Part shown: positions 36,863 to 46,676 of the stretch, one piece after another | How the letters are laid out: the number at the start of each line of letters is the position of its first letter | Numbering within the stretch: position 1 is the stretch's first letter | From: Actinomadura rudentiformis | GTDB lineage: Bacteria > Actinomycetota > Actinomycetes > Streptosporangiales > Streptosporangiaceae | NCBI RefSeq assembly: GCF_008923185.1 | Contig: NZ_WBMT01000006.1 | Coordinates: forward strand, 186,001-250,000 | Direction: 5' to 3' | Length of the DNA: 64,000 nt | Program-made: the position numbers and the translations under genes | Notes under the pieces: model-generated | What the model was told of the DNA's origin: nothing | What the model saw: only the letters and a program-made list of their open reading frames with translations | The model's database searches: none

Positions 36863-38449
36863 ATGACCGACTCCCCCGAGAGTCCGGCCGCGCCCGAGCC
36901 CTCGGGGGACGGGTCCGAGAAGAAGGCAGTCTCTGGGAAGGCCCGGACCGAGCCGCCCGCTGAGGGCGGGCGGCTGGGGCCGGCGCCGTGGATGTCCGGC
37001 GGGTTCCTGCTACCGGCGCTCCTGGTGCTGGGCCTGCTGGTCGTCTACCCGATCCTCTACACGTTCTGGCGGAGCCTGTACGACGGCTCTGGCGAGAAGC
37101 TGGTGTGGTTCGGCAACTACACCGACATGTTCACCGACGACGTCACGGTCAGCTGGGGCCCGACGGCGGGCAAGCTGACCGTGACCCTGTTGGTGCTGCT
37201 GGTCGCGGCGGGCACGGTCTTCGCCGCGTACCTCGGCATCACCGACTGGCGGCGAGCCGGGATCACCCTCGTGGCGCTGCCGCTGGCCCTGCTCCTGATG
37301 TGGGCGCTGCTGTCGGCCAAGTCGCCGATGTACACCGCGTTCCGCAACAACCTGATCTGGGTCATCGCGGCGCCGTCCATCATCGTCGCGCTCGGGCTCA
37401 TCTTCGCGGTGGTGACCGAGCGCATCCGGTGGGCGGCGGCGTTCAAGCTCATCGTCTTCATGCCGATGGCGATCTCGATGCTGGCCGCCGGCGTCATCTT
37501 CACGCTGGTGTACGACCGGGCGCCCGAACGCGGCGTGCTGAACGCGGTCGCCGTCGGAGTGCACGACACGTTCAAGGAGTCCTCCGCCTTCCCGGGCGTC
37601 CGTCCCAGGGAGAGCGGCGGCCCGCTGAAGTCGGAGAAGACCTCCGGCGGCACCGCCTACGTCACCCGCGAGGCGGTGCAGCCCGGCGCGACCGTGCTGC
37701 TGCCGCTCGTCGCGGTCAAGCCCGAGGTGCAGCGGACGCTGGCGCCCGCCAAGGCGAACACGCCGCGGCCCGGCACCATCACCGGCACGGTGTGGTCGGA
37801 CTTCACGCCGGGCGCCACGGCCAAGCCCAACCAGGTCGACCCGCCCGAGAAGGGGCTCGGGAAGATCAAGGTCGAGGCCGTCTCGGGCGGCAAGGTCGCC
37901 GCGACCGCCACCTCCGCAGCGGACGGCACGTTCGCCTTCAAGGACCTGCCCGCCGGGGCATACACGATCCGCCTGGCGGCCTCGAACTTCGCCGAGCCCT
38001 ACAACGGCATCGACTGGCTCGGCTCCAGCCTGGTCACCGCGTCCATCATCGGCGCGTACATCTGGATGTGGGCGGGCTTCGCGATGGTCCTCATCGGCGC
38101 CGGGCTGGCCGCGATCCCGCGCGACGCCCTGGAGGCGGCGCGCGTCGACGGCGCGACCGAGCTCCAGGTGTTCTGGCGGGTGACGATGCCGCTGCTGGCG
38201 CCGGTGCTGGTGGTCGTGCTCGTCACCCTGGTCATCAACGTGCTGAAGGTGTTCGACCTCGTCTACATCATCGCGCCGGGCTCGACCCAGCAGGACGCCA
38301 ACGTGCTCGCCCTGCAGATGTACCTCAAGTCGTTCACCGGTGAGGGCGCCGACCAGGGCATGGGCAGCGCGATCGCGATCGTGCTCTTCCTGCTTGTGCT
38401 GCCCGCGATGATCTTCAACATCCGCCGATTCCGCCGGGAGCAGGGATGA
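36863..38449 (+). CDS. sugar ABC transporter permease (MalF-like) with extracytoplasmic beta-sandwich insertion
   Basis: 528 residues, well over the usual 290-330. The EAA loop ALEAARVDGATELQVFWRVTMPLL marks an ABC sugar permease. Two deviations are visible. Residues about 100-152 add two extra transmembrane helices after the first. Residues about 218-386 form a large soluble insertion in the loop before WLG. The second half of that insertion (GTITGTVWSDFTPG...GLGKIKVEAV...SAADGTFAFKDLPAGAYTIRLA) has the pattern of CnaB/carboxypeptidase-regulatory-like beta sandwiches. The eight-helix layout with a domain in this loop parallels the MalF P2 loop. The N-terminal 40 residues are charged and cytoplasmic. 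Confidence 0.9.
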   Translation: MTDSPESPAAPEPSGDGSEKKAVSGKARTEPPAEGGRLGPAPWMSGGFLLPALLVLGLLVVYPILYTFWRSLYDGSGEKLVWFGNYTDMFTDDVTVSWGPTAGKLTVTLLVLLVAAGTVFAAYLGITDWRRAGITLVALPLALLLMWALLSAKSPMYTAFRNNLIWVIAAPSIIVALGLIFAVVTERIRWAAAFKLIVFMPMAISMLAAGVIFTLVYDRAPERGVLNAVAVGVHDTFKESSAFPGVRPRESGGPLKSEKTSGGTAYVTREAVQPGATVLLPLVAVKPEVQRTLAPAKANTPRPGTITGTVWSDFTPGATAKPNQVDPPEKGLGKIKVEAVSGGKVAATATSAADGTFAFKDLPAGAYTIRLAASNFAEPYNGIDWLGSSLVTASIIGAYIWMWAGFAMVLIGAGLAAIPRDALEAARVDGATELQVFWRVTMPLLAPVLVVVLVTLVINVLKVFDLVYIIAPGSTQQDANVLALQMYLKSFTGEGADQGMGSAIAIVLFLLVLPAMIFNIRRFRREQG

Positions 38450-39453
38450 CCGAGAGCACCGAGTCCGACAGCGCCGGGTCCGTGGACGCGGCGGGCACGG
38501 GCGTGGCCACCGGCGGCGCGGCGGCGAAGGTCCCGGCGGCCGCCGATCCGGAGGGGCGTGCCGCGCGGGGCGTGTCGGGGGCGCCGCGGCGGAGCGTCGC
38601 GTCCCGGATCGTGAACCGGTTGGGCGGCGGGGCCGTGCAGATCGCCCTGATCCTGATCGCGGTCGTCTGGCTGGTGCCGACGATCGGGTTGTTCATCGCC
38701 TCGCTGCGCGGCCAGGCCGACAACACCGAGAGCGGCTGGTGGAAGGTCTTCACCAAGCCCACCGAGCTGACCCTCAAGAACTACACCGACGTCATGTCGA
38801 ACGACGACATGACCACCGGGTTCGTGAACACCGTCCTCATCACGGTGCCGACGACGGTGCTGGTCGTGGTCATCGCGTCGCTGGCGGCGTACGCGTTCGC
38901 CTGGATCGAGTTCCCGGGGCGCGACTGGCTGTTCCTGGGCGTGGTGGGCCTGCTGGTGGTGCCGATCCAGGTCGGCCTCATCCCGATCGCCAAGCTCTAC
39001 GGCGGGATCGAGATCGGCGGGTTCAAGATGTTCGGGTCGATCGCGGGCGTGGTGCTGTTCCACGTCGCGTACGGCCTGCCGTTCGCCATCTTCCTGCTGC
39101 GCAACTACTTCGCCGGGATCCCGCGGGCCCTGCTGGAGGCGGCGCGGATGGACGGCGGCACCGAGTGGACCATCTTCCGCCGGGTGATCTTCCCGCTGGG
39201 CGGCCCGGCGATCGCGTCGCTGAGCATCTTCCAGTTCCTGTGGGTGTGGAACGACATGCTGATCGCGCTGATCTTCGCCAACCGGGACTCCCAGCCCCTG
39301 ACGGTGGCGATCCAGCAGCAGGTCCGGCAGTTCGGCTCCAACATCGACATCATCGCGCCCGGGGCGTTCCTGTCGCTGGTGGTGCCGCTGGCCGTGTTCT
39401 TCGCCTTCCAGCGGTACTTCGTGCAGGGGGTGCTCGCCGGCTCGGTGAAGTGA
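38446..39453 (+). CDS. sugar ABC transporter permease (MalG-like)
   Basis: 335 residues, ATG in an ATGA overlap with the preceding permease. A charged, Ala/Gly-rich N-terminal 60 residues is followed by six transmembrane helices. The EAA loop is LLEAARMDGGTEWTIFRRVIFPLGGPAIAS, and the C-terminus is the typical RYFVQGVLAGSVK. It completes the importer with the ATPase and lipoprotein upstream. The operon ends in two hairpins. Confidence 0.94.
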   Translation: MTESTESDSAGSVDAAGTGVATGGAAAKVPAAADPEGRAARGVSGAPRRSVASRIVNRLGGGAVQIALILIAVVWLVPTIGLFIASLRGQADNTESGWWKVFTKPTELTLKNYTDVMSNDDMTTGFVNTVLITVPTTVLVVVIASLAAYAFAWIEFPGRDWLFLGVVGLLVVPIQVGLIPIAKLYGGIEIGGFKMFGSIAGVVLFHVAYGLPFAIFLLRNYFAGIPRALLEAARMDGGTEWTIFRRVIFPLGGPAIASLSIFQFLWVWNDMLIALIFANRDSQPLTVAIQQQVRQFGSNIDIIAPGAFLSLVVPLAVFFAFQRYFVQGVLAGSVK

Positions 39454-39463
39454 GAGAGATGAA

Positions 39464-39498
39464 GCGCCGCATACCGTGATCTGAACGGCATGCGGCGC
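39464..39498 (+). terminator. hairpin after the sugar permease operon
   Basis: GCGCCGCAT (39464-39472) pairs with ATGCGGCGC (39490-39498), with inner CCGT/ACGG pairing and loop GATCTGA. It lies 10 bases past the permease stop. Confidence 0.65.
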
Positions 39499-39514
39499 AC
39501 ATCTGAAGAATGTG

Positions 39515-39569
39515 ACGCATATCACGTTCCCCACAGCCTGTGGACGAGGCTGTGGGAAACGTGATGCGT
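39515..39569. terminator. long bidirectional hairpin between convergent transporter operons
   Basis: Left arm 39515-39539 (ends CCCCACAGCCT) pairs with right arm 39547-39569 (begins AGGCTGTGGG) over 22 of 23 positions, with a 2-base bulge and a 7-base loop GTGGACG. Its right end is 3 bases from the stop of the minus-strand MsiK-like gene, so it probably terminates both operons. Confidence 0.75.
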
Positions 39570-39572
39570 TCG

Positions 39573-40820
<1,248 letters not shown>

Positions 40821-40890
40821 CGTCTGCCTTTCGCCTCACCCGCACGCCGTCGCACGGGCCCCCCGATCACCGGCCGGTGCCGGCATCGGA

Positions 40891-40904
40891 TGGAAACGTT
40901 TCCA
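40891..40904. promoter_or_regulatory. LacI-family operator 1 (msiK side)
   Basis: TGGAAACGTTTCCA is a perfect 14-bp palindrome with central CG, the standard LacI/CcpA-type operator form. It lies about 70 bases before the MsiK-like ATG. The same 14-mer occurs at 40954-40967. Confidence 0.85.
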
Positions 40905-40953
40905 ACCCACTCGGATAAGCAGGCCCTTTACTTGTTCATCGGATTAAACCTCA

Positions 40954-40967
40954 TGGAAACGTTTCCA
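40954..40967. promoter_or_regulatory. LacI-family operator 2 (lacI side)
   Basis: A second exact TGGAAACGTTTCCA, centred 63 bp (six helical turns) from operator 1 and about 76 bases before the LacI GTG, fitting autoregulation and DNA looping. Confidence 0.85.
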
Positions 40968-41042
40968 CAACACGCAAGATCATGAAAAAATGCGGTGGAC
41001 GGCCGCCGAACAGATGGCGGTCATGGCCGGCAGGGGTGGTCA

Positions 41043-42089
41043 GTGGCAGGTGTGGGCGACCGGGGCGGGTCCGGCAGGCCTGCGGCGCGGCCTGCGACGA
41101 TCAAGGACGTCGCGGCGGCGGCGGGGGTCGGGATCGCCACGGTCTCGCGGGTGTTCTCGGGCGGCTCGGTCAGCGCGGCGACGCGGGAACGGGTCCTCGC
41201 CGCCGCCGGGGATCTCGACTATCGGCCGAGCGCGGTGGGCCGCAGCCTCAAACTCCAGCGGACGGGCGGGATCGGGCTGATCGTCCCCGACGTGACCGAC
41301 CCGTTCTGCGCGGACCTGATCGCGGGTGTGCTGGAGTGCGCGCGGACGTTCGGCGAGCACGTCCTCCTGGACGCCGCGCACGGCGACGCCGGGCGGGAGG
41401 CCGCCATCGCCGACCGGATGATGGAGCAGCGCGTCGACGGGATCATCGTCGTGCCGGAGGGGGACCCGGCCGCGTGGCACTCGGTGGTCGGGGCCGGCGG
41501 CTGGGTCGTCTCCGTCGACCGCGTGCTCCCCGGGCCGCCGGACGTCCTCACCGTGCTCATCGACGACCGTGCCGGGGTGCGGGCCCTCGTGGAGTATCTG
41601 GTGGGTCTCGGGCACCGGCGGATCGCGTTCCTCGGGGCCGCGTCACCGGGCGCGCCGACGGGCGTACGGGAGGCCGCGTTCCGCGACACGCTCGCCCAGC
41701 TGGGCGTCGCGGTGGACGAGGACCTGGTGGTCGCGGCCAGGCCCGAGCGCGACAGCGCCTACGCGGCGGCGGCCGGGCTGCTGCAGCGGCGGGCCGGCGC
41801 GTCGGCCGTGCTGGCCGCCGGGCACCTGATCGGCGAGGCGGCCGTGCTGGTGGCGCGCGAGCTGGACCTGCGGGTGCCCGCGGACGTGTCGATCGCGATG
41901 GTCGGGGACGTGTCCTGGGCCGAGCTGTGCGACCCGCCGCTGACCGCGGTGGCGCGCCCCGGCCATGACGCCGGATACCGGGCCTGCGAGCTGCTGCTGC
42001 GAGACCGCACGCGGGCCCGGGGCGGGCCGGTGCTGCTGCCCACCGAGCTGGTGATCCGCGGCAGCTGCGGGCCGCCGCGCCGGGCCTGA
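41043..42089 (+). CDS. LacI-family transcriptional repressor
   Basis: 348 residues from GTG 41043 (AGGGGTGG upstream). The helix-turn-helix TIKDVAAAAGVGIATVSRVFSGG and hinge LDYRPSAVGRSLK (about 19-70) precede a periplasmic-binding-protein-like effector domain (GGIGLIVPDVTDPFCADLIAG, VDGIIVVPEGDP, GHRRIAFLGAASPGAPTGVREAAFRDTL). It probably binds the two operators in the divergent gap and represses both itself and the MsiK-like gene in the absence of a sugar signal. The inducer cannot be inferred. Confidence 0.94.
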   Translation: MAGVGDRGGSGRPAARPATIKDVAAAAGVGIATVSRVFSGGSVSAATRERVLAAAGDLDYRPSAVGRSLKLQRTGGIGLIVPDVTDPFCADLIAGVLECARTFGEHVLLDAAHGDAGREAAIADRMMEQRVDGIIVVPEGDPAAWHSVVGAGGWVVSVDRVLPGPPDVLTVLIDDRAGVRALVEYLVGLGHRRIAFLGAASPGAPTGVREAAFRDTLAQLGVAVDEDLVVAARPERDSAYAAAAGLLQRRAGASAVLAAGHLIGEAAVLVARELDLRVPADVSIAMVGDVSWAELCDPPLTAVARPGHDAGYRACELLLRDRTRARGGPVLLPTELVIRGSCGPPRRA

Positions 42090-42135
42090 CCGATCTGTGA
42101 CCGTAACCGGGTCGGCACCGGCCTCCCGCGCAGGC

Positions 42136-42141
42136 TAGATT
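42136..42141 (+). promoter_or_regulatory. -10 hexamer of the Lrp/AsnC regulator gene
   Basis: TAGATT ends 6 nt before the GTG at 42148, with no Shine-Dalgarno sequence. This is a leaderless start. Confidence 0.55.
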
Positions 42142-42147
42142 TTCCGC

Positions 42148-42588
42148 GTGGAGGAGATCGATCGTCAGATCATGACACTGCTGGCCGACGACGGGCGGAT
42201 GAGCTTCACCGACCTCGCCAAGGAGACCGGGCTGTCAGTGTCCGCCGTGCACCAGCGGGTGCGCAGGCTGCAGAAACGCGGCATCGTCAAGGGCTTCACC
42301 GCGCAACTCGATCATGAGCAGATCGGGTTGCCGATGACCGCGTTCGTGTCGATCAAGCCGATCGACCCGTCCGCTCCTGACGACGCCCCCCATCGGCTCA
42401 GGGATCTGACCGCGATCGAGGCCTGTCACTCGGTGGCGGGCGAGGAGAGCTACATCCTCAAGGTGCGGGTCGCGACGCCGAACGAGCTTGAGGACCTGCT
42501 CCAGAAGATCCGGGCCGCGGCCAACGTGGCCACCCGGACCACGGTCGTCCTCAGCACGCCGTGGGAGGGCCGCCGCCCGCCGATTTAG
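42148..42588 (+). CDS. Lrp/AsnC-family transcriptional regulator
   Basis: 146 residues. The N-terminal helix-turn-helix (EEIDRQIMTLLADDGRMSFTDLAKETGLSVSAVHQRVRRLQKRGIVKG) precedes the RAM ligand domain (AFVSIKPIDPS...IEACHSVAGEESYILKVRV...LEDLLQKIR). This family senses amino acids. The only amino-acid catabolic cluster in the window is the lysine cluster 13 kb away, so no target is assigned. Its stop overlaps the convergent oxidoreductase stop by a few bases. Confidence 0.93.
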   Translation: MEEIDRQIMTLLADDGRMSFTDLAKETGLSVSAVHQRVRRLQKRGIVKGFTAQLDHEQIGLPMTAFVSIKPIDPSAPDDAPHRLRDLTAIEACHSVAGEESYILKVRVATPNELEDLLQKIRAAANVATRTTVVLSTPWEGRRPPI

Positions 42589-43463
42589 AACGGTGCAAAG
42601 GCGTCCAGCGCCTCGCTTGCGAGGCGCATCGCCTCGTGCGGTTCCGCGACGCGCGGATCGAAGTTCACGTCGACGAACAGCTCCGTGACGCCCTGCCGCG
42701 CGATGGCGGCGAAGTCGTCGCGGATCTCGTCGTACGTGCCGGTGAGCGGCCGACGGCGTGGGCCGGGCCGGACGGCGGCGCGGCACACGAAGCGCAGCGC
42801 GTCCGCGTCGCGCCCGGCCTTCGCGGCGGCCTCCCGGACGATGCCGATCGACCGGCCGAGGGCCAGCGGATCGGCCCGGCTAGAGCTCACCCAACCGGCC
42901 GCCAGGCGGCCGGCGCGGCGCAGCGCCGGCTCTGACGCGCCGCCGAGCAGGATCGGCACTTCGGACTGGAGCGGCGCGGGGTCCATCCGCACCGGCGGGA
43001 AGTCGTAGAACTCGCCGTGGAACTCGCTCACCTCGTCGTGCCACAGCGTGCGCAGCGCCGCGAGGAACTCCTCGGCGCGGGCGCCGCGCCGCTCGTACGG
43101 CGCACCCGCCGCGGCGAACTCCTCACGCATCCAGCCCAGCCCGAGGCCGAGATCGAGGCGCCCGCCGGTGACATGGTCGAGTGTCGCGGCCTGCTTGGCC
43201 AGCAGCGCGGGGGAGAAGTACGGCAGGTTGACGACGGCCACCCCGAGCCTGGCCGTGCGAGTGAATCCGGCGAGGTAGGCGAGCGTGACGAAGGGGTCGG
43301 GCACGTTGCGGTACGTGTCGTCCTCGGACCCGGCCGGATTGACCAGCCGCTGCAGCGTCCACAGCGAGTGGTAGCCGAGCTCCTCGGCTCGCTGGGCGAC
43401 CTGGACCTGGTGGGCGGGTGTGGCCCACGCCCCCGATACCGGCACGGCGAACCCGATGTGCAC
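42585..43463 (-). CDS. LLM-class (F420-dependent) oxidoreductase
   Basis: 292 residues. Luciferase-like TIM barrel features: HIGFAVPVSGAWATPAHQVQVAQRAEELGYHSLW, VTLAYLAGFTRTARLGVAVVNLPYFSPALLAKQAATLDHVTGGRLDLGLGLGW, and later VPILLGGASEPALRRAGRLAAGWV. Actinobacterial proteins of this type usually use F420; the substrate is unknown. It overlaps the Lrp gene tail to tail by 4 bases. Confidence 0.88.
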   Translation of the reverse strand: MHIGFAVPVSGAWATPAHQVQVAQRAEELGYHSLWTLQRLVNPAGSEDDTYRNVPDPFVTLAYLAGFTRTARLGVAVVNLPYFSPALLAKQAATLDHVTGGRLDLGLGLGWMREEFAAAGAPYERRGARAEEFLAALRTLWHDEVSEFHGEFYDFPPVRMDPAPLQSEVPILLGGASEPALRRAGRLAAGWVSSSRADPLALGRSIGIVREAAAKAGRDADALRFVCRAAVRPGPRRRPLTGTYDEIRDDFAAIARQGVTELFVDVNFDPRVAEPHEAMRLASEALDAFAPF

Positions 43464-43507
43464 GATGTTCCTTCCGTTGCGGACCCCTCGGCCTGAACCT
43501 TACAACG

Positions 43508-44506
43508 TCAAGGCCCGTGGCTGGAGATCGGCGGCCGCCAGGGCGAGTTGAACGCGGCGCGAGCCGTTTCGTGAGCGGCAGCGGGCGCTCCTAGGAGGTC
43601 CAGGCCCAGCAAGACGGCGCCCAGCACCGGGGGACGGTCCGCGACGATGAGGCGTGCCCGTGGCGCCCGCGCCGCGTAGCGCCATTCGATGGTGTCCATG
43701 AGCACCGGGCGGCGGGAGGTGAGCACTCCGCCGCCGAGCACGACCTCGGCGGGGGAGCCGAGAAGGTCGAGCCTGCGGAGCGCCGTGACCCCGAGGAGCA
43801 TGATCTCCTCGGCCAGCCGGTCGGCGAGCCCGCGTGCCACCGGGTCGCCTGCCTCGGCCGTGTCGAGGAGAACGGGAGCGAGGGACGTCAGCCGCGCCCG
43901 AGGGATGTCGCCCCGGTGCACGCCGACGCCCACGTCCTCCGCGCGGGTCAGGCCGAAGTGCGCCGCGACGGCGGCCGTGAGCGCCGTCTGCGGTCCGCGC
44001 CCGTCCTCGCCGCGCACGGCGTGCCACAACGCCTCGGCGCCGAGGTCGGCGCCGCCGCCCCAGTCGCCGGTGATCCGCCCGAGTGAGGGGAACCGGGCGG
44101 TGCGCCCGTCCGGGCCGACCCCCAGGCAGTTGATGCCCGCGCCGCAGACGATCGCGACGCCCCATCCCATCGTGGAGCCGGTGCGGAGGAGGGCGAACGT
44201 GTCGTTGCCGACCCGGACACGCCGGGCGAGCTCCCGGGCGGCCAGCGCCTTCTCCAGCTGTTCCTCCTCCTCGGGGAAGTCCGCCCCGGCCAGGAAGGCG
44301 GCGAGCTGGTCGGCCGTGCCGCGGCCGGCGCGTGCGAGGGCGTCGGTGATGAGGCCGCTCAGCATCGCGACGGCGGCGTCCACGCCGTGCGCCTGTGGCT
44401 GGAACCCCGGGCCGCGCGCGGCGGCGAGCAGTTCGCCGGTGTCCGACACCACGGCGACGTCGGTCTTGCTGTTGCCGCCGTCGACCGCCACCAGCGTGCG
44501 GCTCAT
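43508..44506 (-). CDS. BadF/BadG-type sugar kinase (N-acetylglucosamine kinase-like)
   Basis: 332 residues, ATG in an ATGA overlap with the GH4 gene. The actin-like ATPase fold has phosphate-1 DGGNSKTDVAVV at the N-terminus, FLAGADFPEEEEQL, CGAGINCLGVGPDG and GRITGDWGGGADLGAEAL, as in eukaryotic-type GlcNAc kinases and BadF ATPases. Last gene of the operon binding protein-permease-permease-GH4-kinase. It likely phosphorylates the imported sugar or disaccharide to feed the GH4 enzyme; this is inferred from context. Confidence 0.88.
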   Translation of the reverse strand: MSRTLVAVDGGNSKTDVAVVSDTGELLAAARGPGFQPQAHGVDAAVAMLSGLITDALARAGRGTADQLAAFLAGADFPEEEEQLEKALAARELARRVRVGNDTFALLRTGSTMGWGVAIVCGAGINCLGVGPDGRTARFPSLGRITGDWGGGADLGAEALWHAVRGEDGRGPQTALTAAVAAHFGLTRAEDVGVGVHRGDIPRARLTSLAPVLLDTAEAGDPVARGLADRLAEEIMLLGVTALRRLDLLGSPAEVVLGGGVLTSRRPVLMDTIEWRYAARAPRARLIVADRPPVLGAVLLGLDLLGAPAAAHETARAAFNSPWRPPISSHGP

Positions 44507-45777
44507 CCGTTCGCCGCCCAGGGGAGGTGGGCCCGGCCTTCGCTGATGAGTTCGCGTGCCAGCCGCTCGGCCGCGTCCGCCTGGCCGACCAGCGGGTGGG
44601 CCAGGAGCGCGTCGGTCACCCGGTCGGCGCCGCCGTGGAGGGCGGCGGCGACGGCGATTTCCTCGTACGCGGAGACGTGGGCGATCAGGCCCGCCAGCAG
44701 CGGTTCGACCGGCGGGACGGGGAGCGGCGCCGCGCCGGCGGCGGTGATCCGGGTGGGGACCTCGATGACGGCCTCGGGCGGCAGGAAGGGCAGGGTCCCC
44801 TCGTTGCGCACGTTCACCACCTGTGTGCCCGGCGCCTCGCCGAGGAGCGCGGCGAGCAGATCGGCGGCGGCCTCGGAGTAGTGCGCCCCGCCGCGTTCGC
44901 CCAGCAGCGCCGGTTTGGTGTCGAGCGCGGGGTCGGCGTACATCTCCATCAGGCGGCGCTCGATCTCCGCCACCTTCGCGGCGCGTGCCGGCGTGGCGCG
45001 CTGCTCGCCGACGACGCGGTCGTGTTCGTAGTAGTAGCGCAGGTAGTACGAGGGGACGGCGCCGAGCCTCCGGATCAGTCCGGCGGGCAGGCCGGTCTCC
45101 TCGGCGAGCACGCCGAGGTGCTCGTCCAGGAGCCGGGGGAGGACGTCGGCGCCGTCGAGCCGGACGGCGCGTTCCCAGGTGAGGTGGTTGAGGCCGACGT
45201 GCCCGAGGCTCAGCCGCCCGGGCTCCACCCCGAGCAGGCCGGCGAAGCGGCGCTGGAACGTGATCGCGACGTTGCAGAGTCCGATGGCGCGATGGCCTGC
45301 GTCCAGCAGCGCGCGCGTGATGATGCCGACCGGATTGGTGAAGTCGACGATCCATGCGCCCGGCGCGCGTTCGCGCACCCGTTCGGCCAGCTCCAGCACG
45401 ACCGGGACGGTGCGCAGCGCCTTGGCCAGCCCGCCCGCCCCGGTGGTCTCCTGGCCGACGCACCCGCAGGCCAGCGGGAACGTCTCGTCGCTCAGCCGCG
45501 CGGCCTGCCCACCGACCCGCAGCTGGACGAGCACGGCGGCGGCGCCGTCGAGCGCGCCGTCCAGGCCCGCGCCCATGTCACAGGTCGTGCGCACGGTCAC
45601 CGGGCTGCCCACGCGGGCGAGCATCCGGGTCGCCAGCCCGCCGACGACCGCGAGCCGGTCCGCGGCGGGGTCGACGAGCACGAGTTCCCCGACCGGCAGC
45701 GTCCCGGCACGCCGCGCGATCCCTTCGACGAGCTCGGGGGTGTAGCTCGACCCCCCGCCGATCACGGCCAGCTTCAC
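44503..45777 (-). CDS. glycoside hydrolase family 4 (6-phospho-beta-glucosidase-like)
   Basis: 424 residues from GTG 45777, which overlaps the permease stop (GTGA). The NAD-binding VKLAVIGGGSSYTPEL is at the N-terminus. C168 in GLCNVAITF and H198 in GLNHLTW are the metal ligands of GH4, and NPVGIIT precedes them. The enzyme class uses NAD+ and Mn2+ in a redox-elimination mechanism, usually on 6-phosphorylated disaccharides. The neighbouring kinase could supply that phosphate after ABC import. Exact sugar (cellobiose, chitobiose-type) unknown. Confidence 0.92.
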   Translation of the reverse strand: MKLAVIGGGSSYTPELVEGIARRAGTLPVGELVLVDPAADRLAVVGGLATRMLARVGSPVTVRTTCDMGAGLDGALDGAAAVLVQLRVGGQAARLSDETFPLACGCVGQETTGAGGLAKALRTVPVVLELAERVRERAPGAWIVDFTNPVGIITRALLDAGHRAIGLCNVAITFQRRFAGLLGVEPGRLSLGHVGLNHLTWERAVRLDGADVLPRLLDEHLGVLAEETGLPAGLIRRLGAVPSYYLRYYYEHDRVVGEQRATPARAAKVAEIERRLMEMYADPALDTKPALLGERGGAHYSEAAADLLAALLGEAPGTQVVNVRNEGTLPFLPPEAVIEVPTRITAAGAAPLPVPPVEPLLAGLIAHVSAYEEIAVAAALHGGADRVTDALLAHPLVGQADAAERLARELISEGRAHLPWAANG

Positions 45778-46676
45778 CCTTTCACTCCCGTCAGCGTCAC
45801 GCCCTGGATGAACACCCGCTGGGCGAGGAAGAACACCACGATCACCGGCAGCACGGTCAGCAGGGTCGCCGCCATCGTCAGGTTCCACTCCACGTTGTGC
45901 GCGGCGCGGAACGTGGCGATGCCGACGGCCAGCGGGCGGTGGTCGGGGTCGGCGTACACCAGTGGCCCGAAGTAATCGTTCCAGCAGTAGAAGAACTGGA
46001 ACAGCGCCACGGCGGCGATCGCGGGCCGGGCCATCGGGAGCACGACGCGGATCATCGCGGCGAACTCCCCGCAGCCGTCCACCCGGGCCGCGTCGGCGTA
46101 GTCCTTGGGGATCGTCACCAGGAACTGCCGGAGCAGGAAGATGGAGTACGCGTCGCCGAACAGCAACGGGATGATCAGCGGCCACAGCGAGCCGGTCAGC
46201 TCGAACCGCGCCCACACGATGTACATCGGGACGACCACGACCTGCGGCGGCAACATCATCGTCGTGATGACCAGCACGAGCGCGAGCTTGCGGCCGCGGA
46301 ACCTGAACCGCGCGAGCGCGTACGCCACCGGCACGCTCGACACGAGCATGAACGCCGTCCCGAGCCCGGCGTACAGCAGCGTGTTGCCGAGCCACCGCAG
46401 CATCTCCGCCGACATCACCTCGGCGAAGTTGCCCCACGCCCACTCCGACGGCCATAGCGTGCCGCTCAGCGCCTGCTCGTCGGTCATCACCGCGGTGAGG
46501 AACATGAACGTCACCGGCGCCATGAACATGATGCCCAGGGCGATCGCGATCGCGTGCGTGGCGATCCAGTAGAGGACCCGCCGCCCGCGTGTCCCGCCCG
46601 CGGCGCGGCGCCGTGCGGGCGACGGCGCCTGGCCGGTACCGGCGGACGGGCGCAAGCTCACTGCCGTTTCGGTCAT
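45774..46676 (-). CDS. sugar ABC transporter permease (MalG-like)
   Basis: 300 residues. Six transmembrane helices with the EAA loop YADAARVDGCGEFAAMIRVVLPMARPAIAA and the C-terminal FFLAQRVFIQGVTLTGVKG. The start overlaps the stop of the upstream permease (ATG 46676, 4 bases), so translation is coupled. It is second in the pair. No ATPase gene lies in this operon. Confidence 0.94.
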   Translation of the reverse strand: MTETAVSLRPSAGTGQAPSPARRRAAGGTRGRRVLYWIATHAIAIALGIMFMAPVTFMFLTAVMTDEQALSGTLWPSEWAWGNFAEVMSAEMLRWLGNTLLYAGLGTAFMLVSSVPVAYALARFRFRGRKLALVLVITTMMLPPQVVVVPMYIVWARFELTGSLWPLIIPLLFGDAYSIFLLRQFLVTIPKDYADAARVDGCGEFAAMIRVVLPMARPAIAAVALFQFFYCWNDYFGPLVYADPDHRPLAVGIATFRAAHNVEWNLTMAATLLTVLPVIVVFFLAQRVFIQGVTLTGVKG

